Positions 24,311 to 37,627 are shown, counted from the first letter of the stretch. The stretch: 64,000 nucleotides of DNA from Chrysopilus asiliformis (GCA_964034945.1 OZ035962.1:70322274-70386273), one strand, 5' to 3'. The notes: a model not told the origin generated them from the sequence alone. Translations and numbers: made by a program.

Positions 24311-24747
24311 GCTACAACAGACAACGCATAGGACTCCCCCGACCGCAGGCATGAAGCCAGACATATTAGAAGTTTTTTTTATTTTTAAGGGCAAATTTTA
24401 GCTAATTCGTTTTTAAAATAGTTTTTTAATGTTGTTAATGAAGTTAATTTTTAATATATATTTATTAATTATTAATTAAATTATACTAATATACCTGGTA
24501 TCTCCTACAAAAACGAAGCTTTAGTTTCTAATATCTTTGTTCATATATTAATAAAAATTTCTCGAAAACTGTATTTATTTCTGTTAAATTATCTCAGTTT
24601 CATTTTCATCTTCATAAATAGCATAGAAAAAGCTATTTTACAATATTTCGAATCTTAATAGAATACACTTAAAGTTGAAGACAAATTAGGACCTGGAGTC
24701 AGAGTTGAACCATGTCGGAGCCGGAGTTAGGACGTTTTTAGAATAAC

Positions 24748-25653
24748 CAGTGTTGTTCCTCTACGCGTAGACTTTAATTGTCTACACTTCAGTGTAGACA
24801 ATAGCGTAGACAATAGATTTGGCGTAGACAATGTTGACTTTGGCGTAGACAATGTCGACTTTGCGTAGACAATGTAGACTTTCTCATATCTGTCAAAACA
24901 AAGTCATCAGTGAGTCATATATTCTCAAAGCTGAAATCGACTGACCTTTGAAAGGTCTAAAAAACTACTCCATATTTATTATTCTTGGCGAAAAAATGAT
25001 AATTTATATTACGAAGAAGACAATGATTCTGATTATGGTTGATTTATGTACAATACATATAAGCGCAAAAAATTAATTCTTGAATTAGTTTTGGTAGGTT
25101 TTTTTTAATATTTTTTATATTAGGGGTATTTGATTTACTTTATTTGATTTGAATGACTTCCGTATAGATTTCCGTCTATCTGTAAATACGATGACTCTCA
25201 ACGGAATTAAGCTAAAGACTAGTGTTTTTCGAAAAAATTAAACAGATATTCTTAAATGAGCAAAGCCATCCCATACAAATGAATCAGTTTTTTAAATAAA
25301 CGGTTCGCTGTGTAAGAAAAATGTGTAAAGCAAAAAGATTTTAGAATTCAATGTGATTTCAATTGCAAAAATTAAAAAAAGCCGCTTAGATTGCATGAAA
25401 AGAATTAGAATTGCCACTAAAGTTTGCTCTGAAGTTCTCCATTACAGCATTTGGCGATTGCTTCCTGGAAATTGTGCTTTATTATGTTAAAATTGATTGA
25501 AGAAAATGAGATTTTAAAACTAAATCAGCTATCCTTTATTTTATTGATTGTCTACATTGTCTACGCGTAGAGAATAGACCATTGTCTACAGTAATAGTCT
25601 ACGCGTAGACAATGGTGTAGTATACACCACGTAGACTACGCGGCACAACACTG
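24748..25653. mobile_element. hAT-type element, 906 bp
   Basis: Ends CAGTGTTGTTCC and CGGCACAACACTG, with an exact 8-bp duplication AGAATAAC (24740-24747 and 25654-25661). Both ends carry arrays of TACGCGTAGACAAT-type words. No coding capacity. A related left end is in Hsc70-5 intron 2 at 12214. Confidence 0.85.
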
Positions 25654-25661
25654 AGAATAAC

Positions 25662-27752
25662 TCCGCTTGGTTATAAATACCAATTAGAGTCAGGTAATTT
25701 AATATATCGCCAAACGAAAAGATAATCGTCCTTTGAAATATATTGTAGAATGTATAGTCTTCATAACTATAACCTTCAGAAGTTCAAGGAGAACATAAAC
25801 CGCGTTCTTCCGACCATCATGAGCTGTGCTTCGGCATTAAAGGGTCTTTCCCTAAGCTCTGGCTGAAACTATAAAAAAAAACACAAATTTTTAAGCAAAA
25901 TAACTTGAAAATCGAAACAACAAAACTAAAAAATAAAAATAGTACTAAAATAAAATGCCCTCTATATTCAAAATCAGGTAACGACAGCTTTGGGGGGATT
26001 AAAATTGGTACGATTAGACTGAGTTTATGCGGGAAATATGCAACAATTGTTTATAGCAATGCGCATGATTTCTTTAAATACAACACCTTTGGAAAGCATC
26101 TAGTTCAATAAAAACATTTAAGAGAACTCCACAAGAACTTCTCTGTCCAACGACAGTTCAATTTTTATGTTGTCTTCAGTGCCTTCGGGAGCTATGATTA
26201 ATTCGTCAATTAAAATGCAATATAAATGATTTGTGAATAATCAATAAATATACATGAAAACTAAATTGCTTATTAAAATAAATCACTGATTAAATTGCAA
26301 AGTATTGAAACTTTTGAAAAAAAACGATAGTGATTCCAGAGAAGGTAATAAATTTTATCCGACATTTGTAGAGTTGGTTGACGAACCAATGTATTTATCG
26401 ATTAGGGTAGATTGTTGGATGTTGAACGGATGTACTCTTGGTTTATCCTATCTCAGAGTGAAAAAACACGCGTAGCAATACAATAATATTGTCGGCCCAA
26501 TATTTATTTGAAGTTATACAATTCTTCATATTTTCAAAAATGTTAAGCGGCATTGATAATGAGAATACGTGAAAGTTTTGAATAAAATGTTGCAAAATAT
26601 CTATTGAAATCACACAGGATTTCGGTATTTTTTTTAATATTTCGTACGAAAACTCCTGGTTAAGGCAAATGAAAAAATCCTTTTATTTTTGGATTTTCTT
26701 AAAATAGATTCGGATATGATATTGCCACGCGTTGCATTGTTTTTTCAATTATCGTTAATAAAAAAATTAACTCTAAAAATATTGAATATTTTCAAGAGAA
26801 TAAAAAAAGTGTCCGGTGCGTGTTAGTGCTCATTACCAAATTGTTTCCGTTTCAATTGAAGGTGAATTTTCTTTACGTTATCAGGAAAATTGATTTTTTT
26901 CGTAATGACTTAATAAAAATGGGAGGCAAATAAAATGCAATCAAACAACTGGATATACACCAAAATTAAATCATTCAGATTGCTGTTTCCAATAGATTAA
27001 TAATAGCCGCAAAATTATCCCTTGAGTATTTTGGGACGTGGCCTGTATGTGCGATGATGCTGACAACACACATATAAGTTTTGTTGTTCCTAGCTCTAAT
27101 TTCAGCTCATTTCATATTAAGAAGCCAGAGTGAGATCCATCCTATCTGCATTTTGGGGGTGCCTTTCTTTTGAGAGGCCATCAGTTCAAGGCAAACCCCA
27201 ACACAAGCGAAGACTCCATGTACTATATATGGAGAAACTGAATTACGCCTAACAGGTCCAAGTTAAAAAGGACAAAAATAATCAATAGTTATGGAGTTTG
27301 TGAATCAATGAATGAACTTATGTTTGTTTGTAAACTGAAGTGGATATATACGAATATTTCCTGTTTTCCAGTAAACTATAAATAAAGCCGGCTTTGAAGT
27401 AGCTAAATTCAGGATACGTAACTTCAAGCAATGGATACTGCTAAGACAATTTGTATTTCAATATTTTAAAGAAAATTGCAATTGAACAATGTATGCCTTG
27501 ACAAAGAACTTGACATCCACACAAGAAGATATCGATTGCCCCGTTTAAGAATTGCGCCCAGACATTTCTTTAGTTAGATAAGTTGAAAATAATATAAAGC
27601 GATACATCAACTGTATGAGTAATTGATTGCATAATATTTTCAAATGATAATTTAATCTAGACTTTTTTCATTCTATTTGGTGGGAAAACTTTGATTTTCT
27701 ATTCGATTGGGATTTAAATAGTTTATAAATCCGCAATGCTCGATTTTTATTA
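25662..27752. other. Intergenic DNA, no gene supported
   Basis: About 2.1 kb. The longest plus-strand frame (25905-26111, 68 codons) has no recognisable motif and no splice context. Around 26990-27260 base composition is less AT-rich, but no coding frame is evident there. Confidence 0.4.
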
Positions 27753-28819
27753 AAAACATAACAAAAGCTATAATTGCCAATCTGGCAATCATTGGAGACC
27801 CGTATGGTGATATTCGTATCAAAATTCGAACAGTTGTACCAAAATTCCACTTTGAGTCAAACTTTCCAATAAGATTTTTTAAAATTTATTCCAATCGGAT
27901 TTTGATGTATAGGAGTTTTATGTAGAATCATATCCTAAATAACTTTTGTTCTTAGACTTTTTTGATAAGATGCACCGTTTTCGAGATATTCACAAAAACC
28001 GTTTTCGTTCGTATGGGGGGTACCCCCCCTAATGGTCCATTTTTACCCATTAACGAACTTAGCCTCGCATTTTACGAAAAACGGATCTGCGCAAAATTTC
28101 AAGTCTCTAGCTCAATCCGTGCGCCCGCAATCCGCGCCACAGACGGACGGACAGACAGACGGACAGACAGACAGACGGACAGACAGACGGACGGACATGC
28201 AAAATTCAATTTTTTTTATCATTCTAAACACACTGGTGTAATTCATTTTTATGTGTGATGACGGGATCTTGGCGTTACAAACGGTAAAGCAGGGTTTATA
28301 CACAGCGAGTAACTCGCTGCAAGTAAAGAGAGGAAAGTAGTTTGCTTCGTTTACACGATGCAAGTAAATCGTTGCAAGTAGAATGACAGCCGAAGGAAAA
28401 CATAACCTAAAATTTTCTGAGAAAAAATATCACGACTCTTTTTTGTGGAAAAATTTGCGAATTTCGACCTGAAACTGTTTGTTGCCGACGAGTTTTTTAT
28501 ACCCGTGTCGTTTTTTCCTTAAAATGTTACGACGTTTTCTGGCAAAGCAGCAAATATAAAATGAACCGAAACACACACACATAAAACCACCTCTTGTGTA
28601 CACGGTTCCATGTTGTTGTATTGGTTTTTACTTGCCACAAAAATAGAATGGCTTTCTATTATTTTCGAGAGAGCGGCAAGTATTCTCACACATATGCGAG
28701 CGTCGCACACTAGGTCAAATCGCGTGTATTTACGTCTACTTGCCGCAAGTTACTTGTCTCGTCTAAACCGAGCTTAAGGCAAAGTTAATATACCCTTTGG
28801 TTTCACCATACGGGTATAA
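27753..28819 (+). mobile_element. Helentron/DINE-like element, copy C, split by a MITE
   Basis: Same start (AACATAACAAAAGCTATAAT), hairpin and body as copy B, with a shorter GACGGACA/GACAGACG tract (28142-28197). Its last part is interrupted by the MITE at 28288-28774; the remaining TTAATATACCC...GGGTATAAA tail follows at 28775-28819. Confidence 0.72.
28288..28774. mobile_element. Harbinger-like MITE, 487 bp (TAA target)
   Basis: Inserted in Helentron-like copy C. TIRs AGCAGGGTTTATAC and (other strand) AGCTCGGTTTAGAC, with TAA on both sides (28285-28287, 28775-28777). Internal pairs such as CAAGTAAAGAGAGG. Copies B and F show the uninterrupted host sequence GGTAA(G/A)GCAAAGTTAATATA. A second, diverged copy at 49968-51742 carries a mariner. 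Confidence 0.72.
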
Positions 28820-29660
28820 ACATAAGAAAAGCTAGAATTGCCAGGGGCCAGTCGTCATATACTCTAAATCAGGGAAGACAAATTTTTTATGAAGAAAATC
28901 CATTGGTATGGGAGAGGGGAGAAGATGTGGGCGATTGGCTTTTGATGTATGAAATGGTTATGTAGAATCATTATAAACACATTTCGTCTTTATAAACTTT
29001 TCGATACTATGCATAAAATAGAAAAAAAGTATTCCATTCGTATGGAGGAGGGAGGAAGGGGAAAGGAGTGGTTCAACTAAATTTTTTTGATGCATGGATA
29101 AATTATGTAAAATCATATTCTAGAATCACATTTTATCTTAATAAATTTTTCAATCACTGTTTTCGACAAAACTTAGCCTTGCCATTTACGAGAAACGCAA
29201 CTATACAAAATTTCAAGTCTCTAGCTCAATTCTTTCGAAAGTTATGGTGCTCACGGACGGACGGAAATGCAAAAATCAAAAATCTCCTGTCATCCCAAAC
29301 ACCCTTGTGTAGTTCATTTTCGTGTCCGATGATTGCTTCGATGCGTTACAAACGGCATATTGATTATAATATACTCCTTTATGATATATCATATAGAGCA
29401 GTGCTCCGCAACCTTTATTTGCATACGGCACACAAATTTTTTTTTTCTGGAAATCCGGGTCACACCACAAAAGAAAATATAAAAAAATTTGTGTATAAAA
29501 TATTTATAATGAAAAAATTTACAAAAAAATCCTGAAAGAATTATTAAATAGCTATTTGAAATGTTAACTCGGCACACCTAATATCATTTTCCGGCACACC
29601 AGTGTGCCGCGGCACACTGGTCGCGGAGTACTGATATAGAGTATAGTCATAAAAACATTT
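28820..29660 (+). mobile_element. Helentron/DINE-like element, copy D (diverged)
   Basis: Diverged relative of copies B and C: AGCTAGAATTGCCAGG near the start, TTTCAAGTCTCTAGCTCAAT in the body, a short GGACGGACGG tract at 29256, GCGTTACAAACGGCATAT and a degenerate TATAATATACTCC tail. It is split by the hAT MITE at 29399-29633. Confidence 0.55.
29399..29633. mobile_element. hAT MITE, 235 bp
   Basis: Starts CAGTGCTCCGCAACC and ends GCGGAGTACTG; exact 8-bp duplication ATATAGAG (29391-29398, 29634-29641). Same family as 43342-43561 (shared GCATACGGCACACA and GGAAATCCGGG). Non-coding. Confidence 0.87.
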
Positions 29661-29997
29661 GAACTTTGAAGGGATTTTTAGGAACAAATATTAAGTCTTC
29701 AGACCTTTTCTGGATTGCTTCATTTAATTGGTGGGAGAGAGGGGCTGGAAAAGTGGTTTGATCGCATTTTCTTGTATGAAAGGACTAAATCCTTTTCTCT
29801 TATAATTTTCCAACACTTATTTTTGGTAAAGTCTGGAAAATTTTGTATAAAAAGTGATTGTTTGATCCTTAAATAAGCCCAAGAAAAAACTACTAATATT
29901 TCAATTAGCCCAAAACACATTGACGTAGATTATCTAAGCCTGTAATGAGTGCAATAAACAAAATTTTGGTTTGGATTGTAAGCTTTATGTTTTGGAC

Positions 29998-30760
29998 CAG
30001 GCCTCGGCACCATGTATGTAGTGATTTACAACTACTCGAAAAAATTTTATGTTTCTTCATATACTATAACACAAAATGAGAAAACGCATCATTTTCATTT
30101 TTTACGCTCTTTCGCTTTTGATGGAGACGTTTAGGAACAGTGAACTACGCAATTTATCATTATGCAATTTCAGAATCATTTGTTCCGCCTAAAGGAAATT
30201 TCTCTAAAAAAACTTTCTTTAAGTTGTCAACCTGTCTTACTCTTTCTACTTAATTGCATCGGGCAAAATCGAACTTATGACAGCTGTTGTAATGGCGTTC
30301 TAGATTGAATTTTTTATTCGACATGTAACTGCAAACTAGACATTGACGGTTTTCATTATTTGTGGTTATTAAATATTTGTTTTCCCAATCACACGACATA
30401 GTATTTGAATTTGAATATGAGCGCTTCATAATGGAAAAAGAAAACTAAAAAAATCAAATTTCTGAAAAAATTTCGTACATCAGTGTTCTTTGGGAAGCAA
30501 TTATAATTTTGGAGAGCAAATGTATACACCCGTACGCATCAACAGCAGAAATCATACTGAATGACTGTCGTAGGCTCGCTCCATCGATTGTTAGTCAATC
30601 GTTTGATTTCGGCTACCGAAGTGGCCGTCGTCAACCAACACGTATCATTGCGTTGGAGAGTCGACTAAAAACGTTCATACATTGATTGTAATCTCGTAAA
30701 ATTTGAATAAAAATGTTATCGTATTGAGGAGCCAGACGAGCCAAGCAGTGCCGAGGCTTG
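29998..30760. mobile_element. hAT-type element, 763 bp
   Basis: Ends CAGGCCTCGGCAC and GTGCCGAGGCTTG, with an exact 8-bp duplication TTTTGGAC (29990-29997 and 30761-30768). No transposase frame. Confidence 0.8.
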
Positions 30761-30768
30761 TTTTGGAC

Positions 30769-31518
30769 ATTAGCGGAGACAGAAGTTTAATTGAGTTTAT
30801 GATTTAATAAAATTTTCACTTGATTGGCATTTTAACTAGAATCAATTAAATTGATTAAATTATTCAGGAATTTCTGAATTATTTTATTGCGAAAAAACAC
30901 TCCAGTAAAGATCAGAATTTTGAAAATGGGGGGCTCAAGGAAGAAGTCGGGCGTACGTGCAGCTGCACGAGAGGGTCTAGGGAAAATATACCGAGAAGGA
31001 ATAAGTTGGGAAATCTCGGTGGAATATTTCCCATGAAAATATCTATAGAATATGCTGAGAACCCCAACAGAGCGACGATGCTCGAGAGACGATAACAGAT
31101 ATGTCAAAGACTTTTTGGATCGCACGTTTTGGAATTCGGTTCAGCAGTTGCAGGACAGTTTTTGATTTGACAGGATAAGCGAAAAAGAATGATACCTTTG
31201 CGAGACAGGAACATGTCCATGTAGTGTAAAAGAGTTTGTAGTTCTACTGTTTGTTTGTCGAGTAGCTAAATTAAAGGTAAAATTTTGTTGCTATACGGTA
31301 CCCATAACATGTTTTTCTGAACGTTCTTGACACCTTTAAAAGACCGTCAGTTTGGCTACTTTGTGGTATCCAAATAAAGTGATTTGAGCGTTGCGACTCT
31401 GACAACTTAAATGTTAACGCCTGTTTTTGTATGCATGACTTAAGAAACTTTTACATTTTCGTATTTTTTATTTTCAGATAAGCGAATGAGAACAATTAAA
31501 AAATATTATTTTTAAAAA
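30769..31518. other. 5' flank and leader of the 31519 gene
   Basis: Contains a polypyrimidine acceptor (TATTTTATTTTCAG ending at 31477) followed by 41 nt before the start codon, which suggests a spliced 5' UTR. A possible donor (AAAGGTAAAAT) lies near 31275. The upstream exon is not proven. Confidence 0.4.
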
Positions 31519-32684
31519 ATGGCAACTCCACGATCAACGGCACCTGCAACACCAGTTTTAGCTGTTTCATGCCGTATGCTAAGATCACCGTCCCACGAAA
31601 GTGTAACAACTGATCTTTCGTTATTTTCCGTTTCATCTCTGGCTTCTGAAGCTTTCGGTAAGCACAAAGTTTTTGCATTTAAAGAGCAAAGAGGTCCTAG
31701 TCCAAATCCAGAATTGAAATTAACTCATGCAAGGTAAACAATTGGTTTTATGTATTAAATTTAATGAAATTCATTTTTTTTGCTAGACCTGCAGATATAC
31801 CAGAAATAACATGGTTCGAAGAAGGAAACGATCTTATTCGAAGCTGTGCTGTACTGTCCACGGCTCTGGGAATGCAAAAAAGTTTTAGCACGAGTGATAT
31901 CGCTCAATTACCCCTACCTGAGTCTCAATCGAATCATTTACGCCAGACCGTTTCGGAATTAGCGCTTAACTCTTTGCAAAGATGTGGTTATATGCTAGAT
32001 CATCCTCGTCTAGATCAAACCTCCCGATCATGTTCCACTTGGGTTGCTGTTGGTGAGCTAGCATCAACTTCGCAGCTGCCATCTCCACATGGTGGGCCAG
32101 CAAATCCCCCTGCTTTGACCACGAGTACACCACCGCCACCGGCATTTACTGCAGCCGATCTCATTCGATCAGTAAATAAAAAAGTCCGACAGAACTACAT
32201 CCGTAGACGTTTACTTACAACTTATAGAGCTTTGGAACGTCTTTCGCAAAGTGAATTTAATTTGGATCGTTTAGAAGCAGCGGCCGTAGCCGCCGCATCA
32301 ATTTCACATCCTGGTCCAACAGAGCTTCTAGTTCCTACCAATGTCCTCCAACCCACAATCGCAATTGTTCCAGCCACATCAGTAACTTCGACTGCTGTCG
32401 GAAGTGCTAGTCCATCTGCAGTTGTGAAACTGGCTTCTGCTTCACCATCAGCTTCTTCAAACAAATCCCACGATTCTACATCTAAAACGGCCAAAATCCC
32501 CAAGCAAGCTATTATTTGCGAACAATTGAAGAAAAAGATTACTATGAACGTTAACAAAAATCTTACGATCCATGACATTGAAAGGGAACGTGGTAAACCA
32601 TTGTCCAAATACGAACGTAATATGATGATTTTTAATTGGTTGCATTCATTGGACGAAACATCAACAGTCGAAGATATGCCTTAA
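31519..32684 (+). CDS. Conserved protein of unknown function, 370 aa
   Basis: Two coding exons, 31519-31733 and 31787-32684, split by a 53-bp intron (AG|GTAAAC ... TTGCTAG|A) that restores an Arg codon. I do not recognise the protein. The N-terminus is Ser/Thr-rich (SPSHESVTTDLSLFSVSSLASEAFG is at about 23-47). A compact segment follows (PEITWFEEGNDLIRSCAVL, about 75-93), then a Pro/Ala/Thr-rich linker, a basic helix (about 205-225, with RQNYIRRRLLTTYRALERL), an Ala/Ser/Thr-rich low-complexity stretch, and a C-terminal block (about 325-362) with IHDIERERGKPLSKYERNMM that looks strongly constrained. No signal peptide or membrane segment. Two AATAAA signals follow. Good splice fit, ordered domains and third-position bias make it a real gene; an intracellular regulatory or adaptor protein is a guess. 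Confidence 0.85.
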
Positions 32685-32786
32685 TTTTTACATTAAAAAA
32701 AAGTAGTATTTACTTTGAATTGATCTTAGGTTAGTTATGTTACTCAAGAAATTTCTTAGTGTGCTTGAAATGATTTATTATAAAAG

Positions 32787-32812
32787 AATAAATAAGTTTT
32801 AGATCAAATAAA
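32787..32812 (+). terminator. Polyadenylation signals of the 31519 gene
   Basis: AATAAA at 32787-32792 and again at 32807-32812, about 100 nt after the stop codon. Confidence 0.6.
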
Positions 32813-35354
32813 GTTAAATAGGTTAAATACGAATTGATACACACTTTGTTATATGTATATTAAATATCGTTAAACCACTAAAAATTAGGGAATATTAACA
32901 ACTGCAGAAAACCTTTATCATGAAAAGTATAGCGATACGAAACTTTAATGCGAATTAATCAACTATAAAAGAAACTATAAAATTATGCCAATTGTATTGT
33001 TTCCAAGTAATGAATCATTTTTTTATACTTTGATTTAATTTTATATTTACTTTTTAAATGAGAACATCCTTTTTACATTAAAACATATTTCGATATATTC
33101 ATATGACATTATACTAAAATAAAGTAAAACTATTTTTAATTTTTGATACTTTTGTTTTTTCATTTTGGCAAAACTATTATACTGTACTGGTGCTGATTCC
33201 ATGAATATGCGTATCTCAAAATTTATCGTTCTGAGTTATTACGGTTTAAATCTTATAGTAATTTGTATTATTTGTTTTTACAGTCAAAGAAAAGTTTGTT
33301 TTTATTTTTTTTTCACAGCGTGTTTCTCACAAGGATATATAATGAAATGAAATTTTTTTCCTAAAAAAAATTTCTATTAGCAGGGAGGGGTAGCTCGAAA
33401 AAAGCCGTGTAAAACGGGGATAGAATCGTGCAAAAAATCGTGTAAACCGGGGGATGCATGTATTTCATTGACACTGAAAAGAAATTTTGACATGTTTTCA
33501 CAAATTTTGACATGTTTTACAAGTTTTCTAGAATTGATGAACTACTGGAATATGATTATCAATTTAAACCTCATACCCTTCTGAAATAAATAAACTTATA
33601 TTAAGAACACTGAATATGCCTACAGGGACTAAAACCAAATTTACCAAAGGGTTCTAGCTTTTTCTCTCGTAGTGTACACGAAAAAAATGTTTTTCATCTT
33701 TAATAAAAAAAAGTCATTGCAAGATTAATTCATTAAAAATAATATTCCCTGAAGAAACAATTGTTAAATTTAAGTATTTTAGGATATTGAAAAAAAGCTT
33801 GACTAATAAATACATTAGCTTAAGAAAACTTGTTTATTGTACAAAAAAATTTCAATAGTGTAGGTATTCTGAAAGTAGATAATTAACCGACTTCCAAAAA
33901 CAAGGAAATAATTTGGAGTACGTTTTTGTCCAAAATATACGATATCGCTACATTTATATAATTACCAGTAATTAACAATTCTGTTGAAAATTTAGTTTAA
34001 AAAAACTGTTTGGAAATGCTTGAAAAACTTTTTAGAAAGTAATTCGTTTACAAAAAAAAATTATCATATTGCAGTTAATTATATAGAAAACTGTTGTCTA
34101 TTCTCGTATCATATCAATATGATAAAACCAAATCTTATAAAATTTATCAAACAAAAATTATTATATAGGAATATGCTTCCAATAAATTATTAAAACTAAA
34201 GTCATTTCAGCATATTTTTAATTTTTTCTCCAATTATTTGTTGATTTGTCAATTCTTTAAAAATGCCTGCACGTGGTTTTGCCACGTTACGAAAAATGGG
34301 AGATAAAATTCGTAAATGAGAAAAACCGGACAATCCATTTTATGAAAAGTTTAAAGCATCTATGGTTTTTATTTAACAAAATTTCTCTTTTAAAATTCAC
34401 TTGCAAGAACTTCTAGGTGTTTTTCTAATATTAATATTTGAAGTACTTATTTTTCTACGCATACACGATTTATCTCGGTGAGGTGTTATATAAACGAAGA
34501 CTTATTAGTAGACAGCCGATTATACACGCAGAGATATATTTTTGGTAGTTGATATTGATGATCCTGCAAATGTCGTCGAGCATTCGAAAATAGTTGAAGC
34601 TGTTAAATAATAGTCAAGAAATAGGAAGAAATAGCAGCCTTGTCTAAAATGCTAAACGGTTATCTAGACAACACATTTGATTTTTGAAAGGGAAGTTTTG
34701 GGATTTAAGTGAAATTAACTTTTTTTTTGTCATGGCAAAAACGACTAATAAAGCATACTATTTCTTTCATACAAATATTTAATATTTAAATTAAATATTT
34801 GTATGTAAGAAACAGTATTCCACATTACCCGCCAATGTTTTGAAGTACTACTTTTTCAGTTGGTGTACTTTTTTAATCATATTTCTGTTGTTGTGTTTAT
34901 ACGGCCCTATTTCAGGATCCGTCGTAGCTACGATTTTCGGAGAATTCGTGAAAATGGTATTCCACGATCCGAAGGAATTACATTAATTTCGAAAACATTA
35001 CGAATCGGAATATCTGGTATCATAGAATCCGACGGAATCGATCTTTTGACAGCTAAACTACGAAAAAATTTCGCTTCGTAGATCGAGTAGCAACTTCATT
35101 TTCTTATTATTTTAGCTCAATTTATGGCCTGAATTGTACAACAAAAAGCAATTTTAACATTTTTATTTGTTTATTTAGTATAAGTGTAACTTTTAACAAA
35201 TTAAGAGGAATTATTTTAGAAAAAAGAGCAATGTGAGTATTCCTAAGTATCCGTTATTTGTTGTCGTTTTCGTTTCACTATTAAAGTCCTTCACTTCGAT
35301 AAATATTCTTCCAGACACAAAATTGCAAACGCTGCAGAATCCATTATTAACAAC
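32813..35354. other. Intergenic DNA with a MITE fragment
   Basis: AT-rich, no coding sequence supported. At about 34650-34870 lies a fragment of the 59402-60073 element family (shared words TTCCACATTACCCGCC and TCAAATGTGTTGTCTA in reverse orientation). A small inverted-repeat-rich block with CGTAGCTACG lies at 34900-35090. Confidence 0.45.
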
Positions 35355-36843
35355 TAGGGCTGCCAAAAATATGCACTAAAAAAGGCGAAATATGCGCATA
35401 TAATATGCACTAAAAACGGCAAAATATGCACTTAAATATGCACTTTAAAAACATTCAAAATCCGAAATATAGTATATTTCACCCAAAACAGTGAACGGAA
35501 CTTGTTAAAATGTGGTTAATTCGACTTTTGTAGAAAATAAAAAAATTGAAAAAATAATAGTCTGTAAAAAATGATTGGGATTTTGACTGACAAAAAAAAA
35601 TTTACAGGAAAACTTGTTTCTAAATTGCAACTGTTAAATTTTGAGATATTTTGTAAAGATGTTCAATACTTCATATTGTCTATGGTATAATCGGGGTTAA
35701 AACTTGTAGAAAAATATCAGTTGTGGCTACCATAAAACTTTCTTCCACAAAATCTACGACCCTGCGCAATTTACGCTATAGCTCTATCGTTTTGTCCCCA
35801 AAACGACCTCAAAACCTACAAAATTTGAGATAACTTGAAAACGCTAAAAGATATCGATTTACGGTAAAAGATAAAAATGTGGAAAATTTTATTGCCTTTA
35901 ATTCGTTTTTCAAAAGTTTTTTAAAAAGCTGTTAGTTTGCAAGTAATTCGCAAAAATATATTTTTTACATTTTAATAAAAATATCTCAATAACGGTAAAA
36001 GATAACGGATAACGGTAAGAAACAAAATTATGCAGAATGCCATTCTCATTAATTCACTTCATACATTCAGTCAGCAAAAACCCGTTAATTTTCGAGATAA
36101 TCGCAAAAAACTGTTTTTTTTTTTGGAAATAACGGTTTATATCGACAACAGGTTGAGATATCGAGTTATAGCTAAAGACAAAAGTGTGGGAAATTTTATT
36201 TTCTCCAAGTTTTGTCATACTTAAGGCCACTAAAAACGCGTAGTTTGGGAGTAAATCGAGAAAAACGAAATTGAGATTTTTGAAAAAGCGCCATTTTGGA
36301 TACTTCCGGTTAACGGATTTCCACTAAAAGTTTATAGGATCGTCCCATTTCAGGACCCAACATGCCTATAAAATTTCATGGCTCTAGATCTATTAGTTTT
36401 TGATAAATCTTGTACACAGAATGACAGACTGACACACAGAAAGACGTTTTTGTAATATGACTCCAATCGACTAAGGAGTGATCGGGAAATGTTTTTTTAG
36501 GCAAAATTGAGAGATCGAAATGAATACAATACTGTATTATACTTCGTAGAAGAAAGTACAAACACATATTTATTTATTTTAAATATTTATTCTAGCTGAC
36601 AGTCAAATTAAAATTTGAATTGTACAAAAAAAATGGTTTTCATGAAAGTTGTGAAATATGCAACTAAATATGCATTATATGCATTTATATGCAAATATGC
36701 ACTAACGTGTCAAATATGCGAAATATGCAACAACAAGTGACCTTCATTCGCTTCTAAACTTATTGATTCGGATGAATAAAAAACTCCCGTAGCCGAAATC
36801 ATAACGATAAGAAATATGCAAATGCATATTTTTGGCAGCCCTA
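35355..36843. mobile_element. TIR element with TATGCA arrays, 1489 bp (hAT-like ends)
   Basis: Ends TAGGGCTGCCAAAAATATGC and its reverse complement, followed by arrays of AATATGCAC words at both ends. The TAGGG..GC ends recall the hAT element at 22585, but flanks (TTAACAAC, CTCATCTA) do not match, so no TSD is seen. The interior (35700-36560) is a TA-rich, non-coding block with ATCTCGA(A)AA words also found around 59280-59400 and 60350-60600. Confidence 0.6.
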
Positions 36844-36954
36844 CTCATCTATATTGGCGTAAGATGCAAAAATTTCGTTTGAACAAAAAAATGAACTATA
36901 GATGTAAAGTCAAATTTAAAAAAAACTAATTAATTTTGGTTTTGTTTTAATTTA

Positions 36955-37627
36955 TTATTTTCTCATCAATTCCTGTAACAAATCATCCATGTCAGTTTCG
37001 GTTTCAACGTCCTTCAATTCTCTTAGGACTGCTATTTCCATTTCAGACAAAACTTCAGGTTTCTTATACTAAAATATTCTTTATGAAATTTTTGAACCCT
37101 GTACAAGTTTAAAATTTTACCGTAATTATTAAAGTGTTGAATTGGTGATTGATTGAAATATTAGCTTGGCATGGCGGCAAACCGCATCGTTCTAATTCTG
37201 GGATTGGAATATTTTTGAAATATTTTTTGTTTGTTGTCCTTACAGTTATGCATTTATTCTCTGGATTTGCGGTTACTGAATAAGTTTCAATAGGATAATG
37301 AAGGTTTCGAATTCGCCACTCAATGTTTCTTTTTGTTATCCGTTTGCTTAAAATTGGTTCATCAGAACTAATTTTAACGACAAAATTCTGATTTTCAATA
37401 TTAGGCATATTTCCTTTTTCGCCCAGTTCGAACTCCCAAACTGGTTCGCCCATTAATTCTCGCTTTTTCTTCCAGGCACGTTTCAGAACAACTCCAGTCT
37501 CTAAACTATATTCCTCTACCATTTCTTGCCCATCTGAAAACTTGTAGTGGATTTTTCTAACTTTACCAGAAATAACTGAAGTTTTCTCTGCTGTCCGTAT
37601 TTGATTTACCCATCCGCTATACGACAT
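36955..37627 (-). CDS. DPCD: DPCD protein homolog
   Basis: Ortholog of DPCD, the protein named from a deletion in a primary ciliary dyskinesia mouse and reported to bind the RUVBL1/2 AAA+ complex; the role in cilia or dynein assembly is known only from other animals. Two exons: 37627-37121 and 37068-36955 (donor ACG|GTAAAA, acceptor TATTTTAG|T), giving 206 aa, close to the roughly 200 aa of the family. Diagnostic segments: SYSGWVNQIRTAEK at the N-terminus, KIHYKFSDGQEMVEEY (about 26-41), WRIRNLHYP (about 104-112), and RTTNKKYFK (about 132-140). The second exon adds an acidic, helix-prone tail ending LLQELMRK. The stop codon overlaps an AATAAA on the same strand (36956-36951). Family assignment is secure. 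Confidence 0.95.

Noticed and set aside
21487..24740. Outer element with GGAGTC-rich ends around the 22585 hAT
   Set aside because: The match is of short simple words only and no TSD was found.
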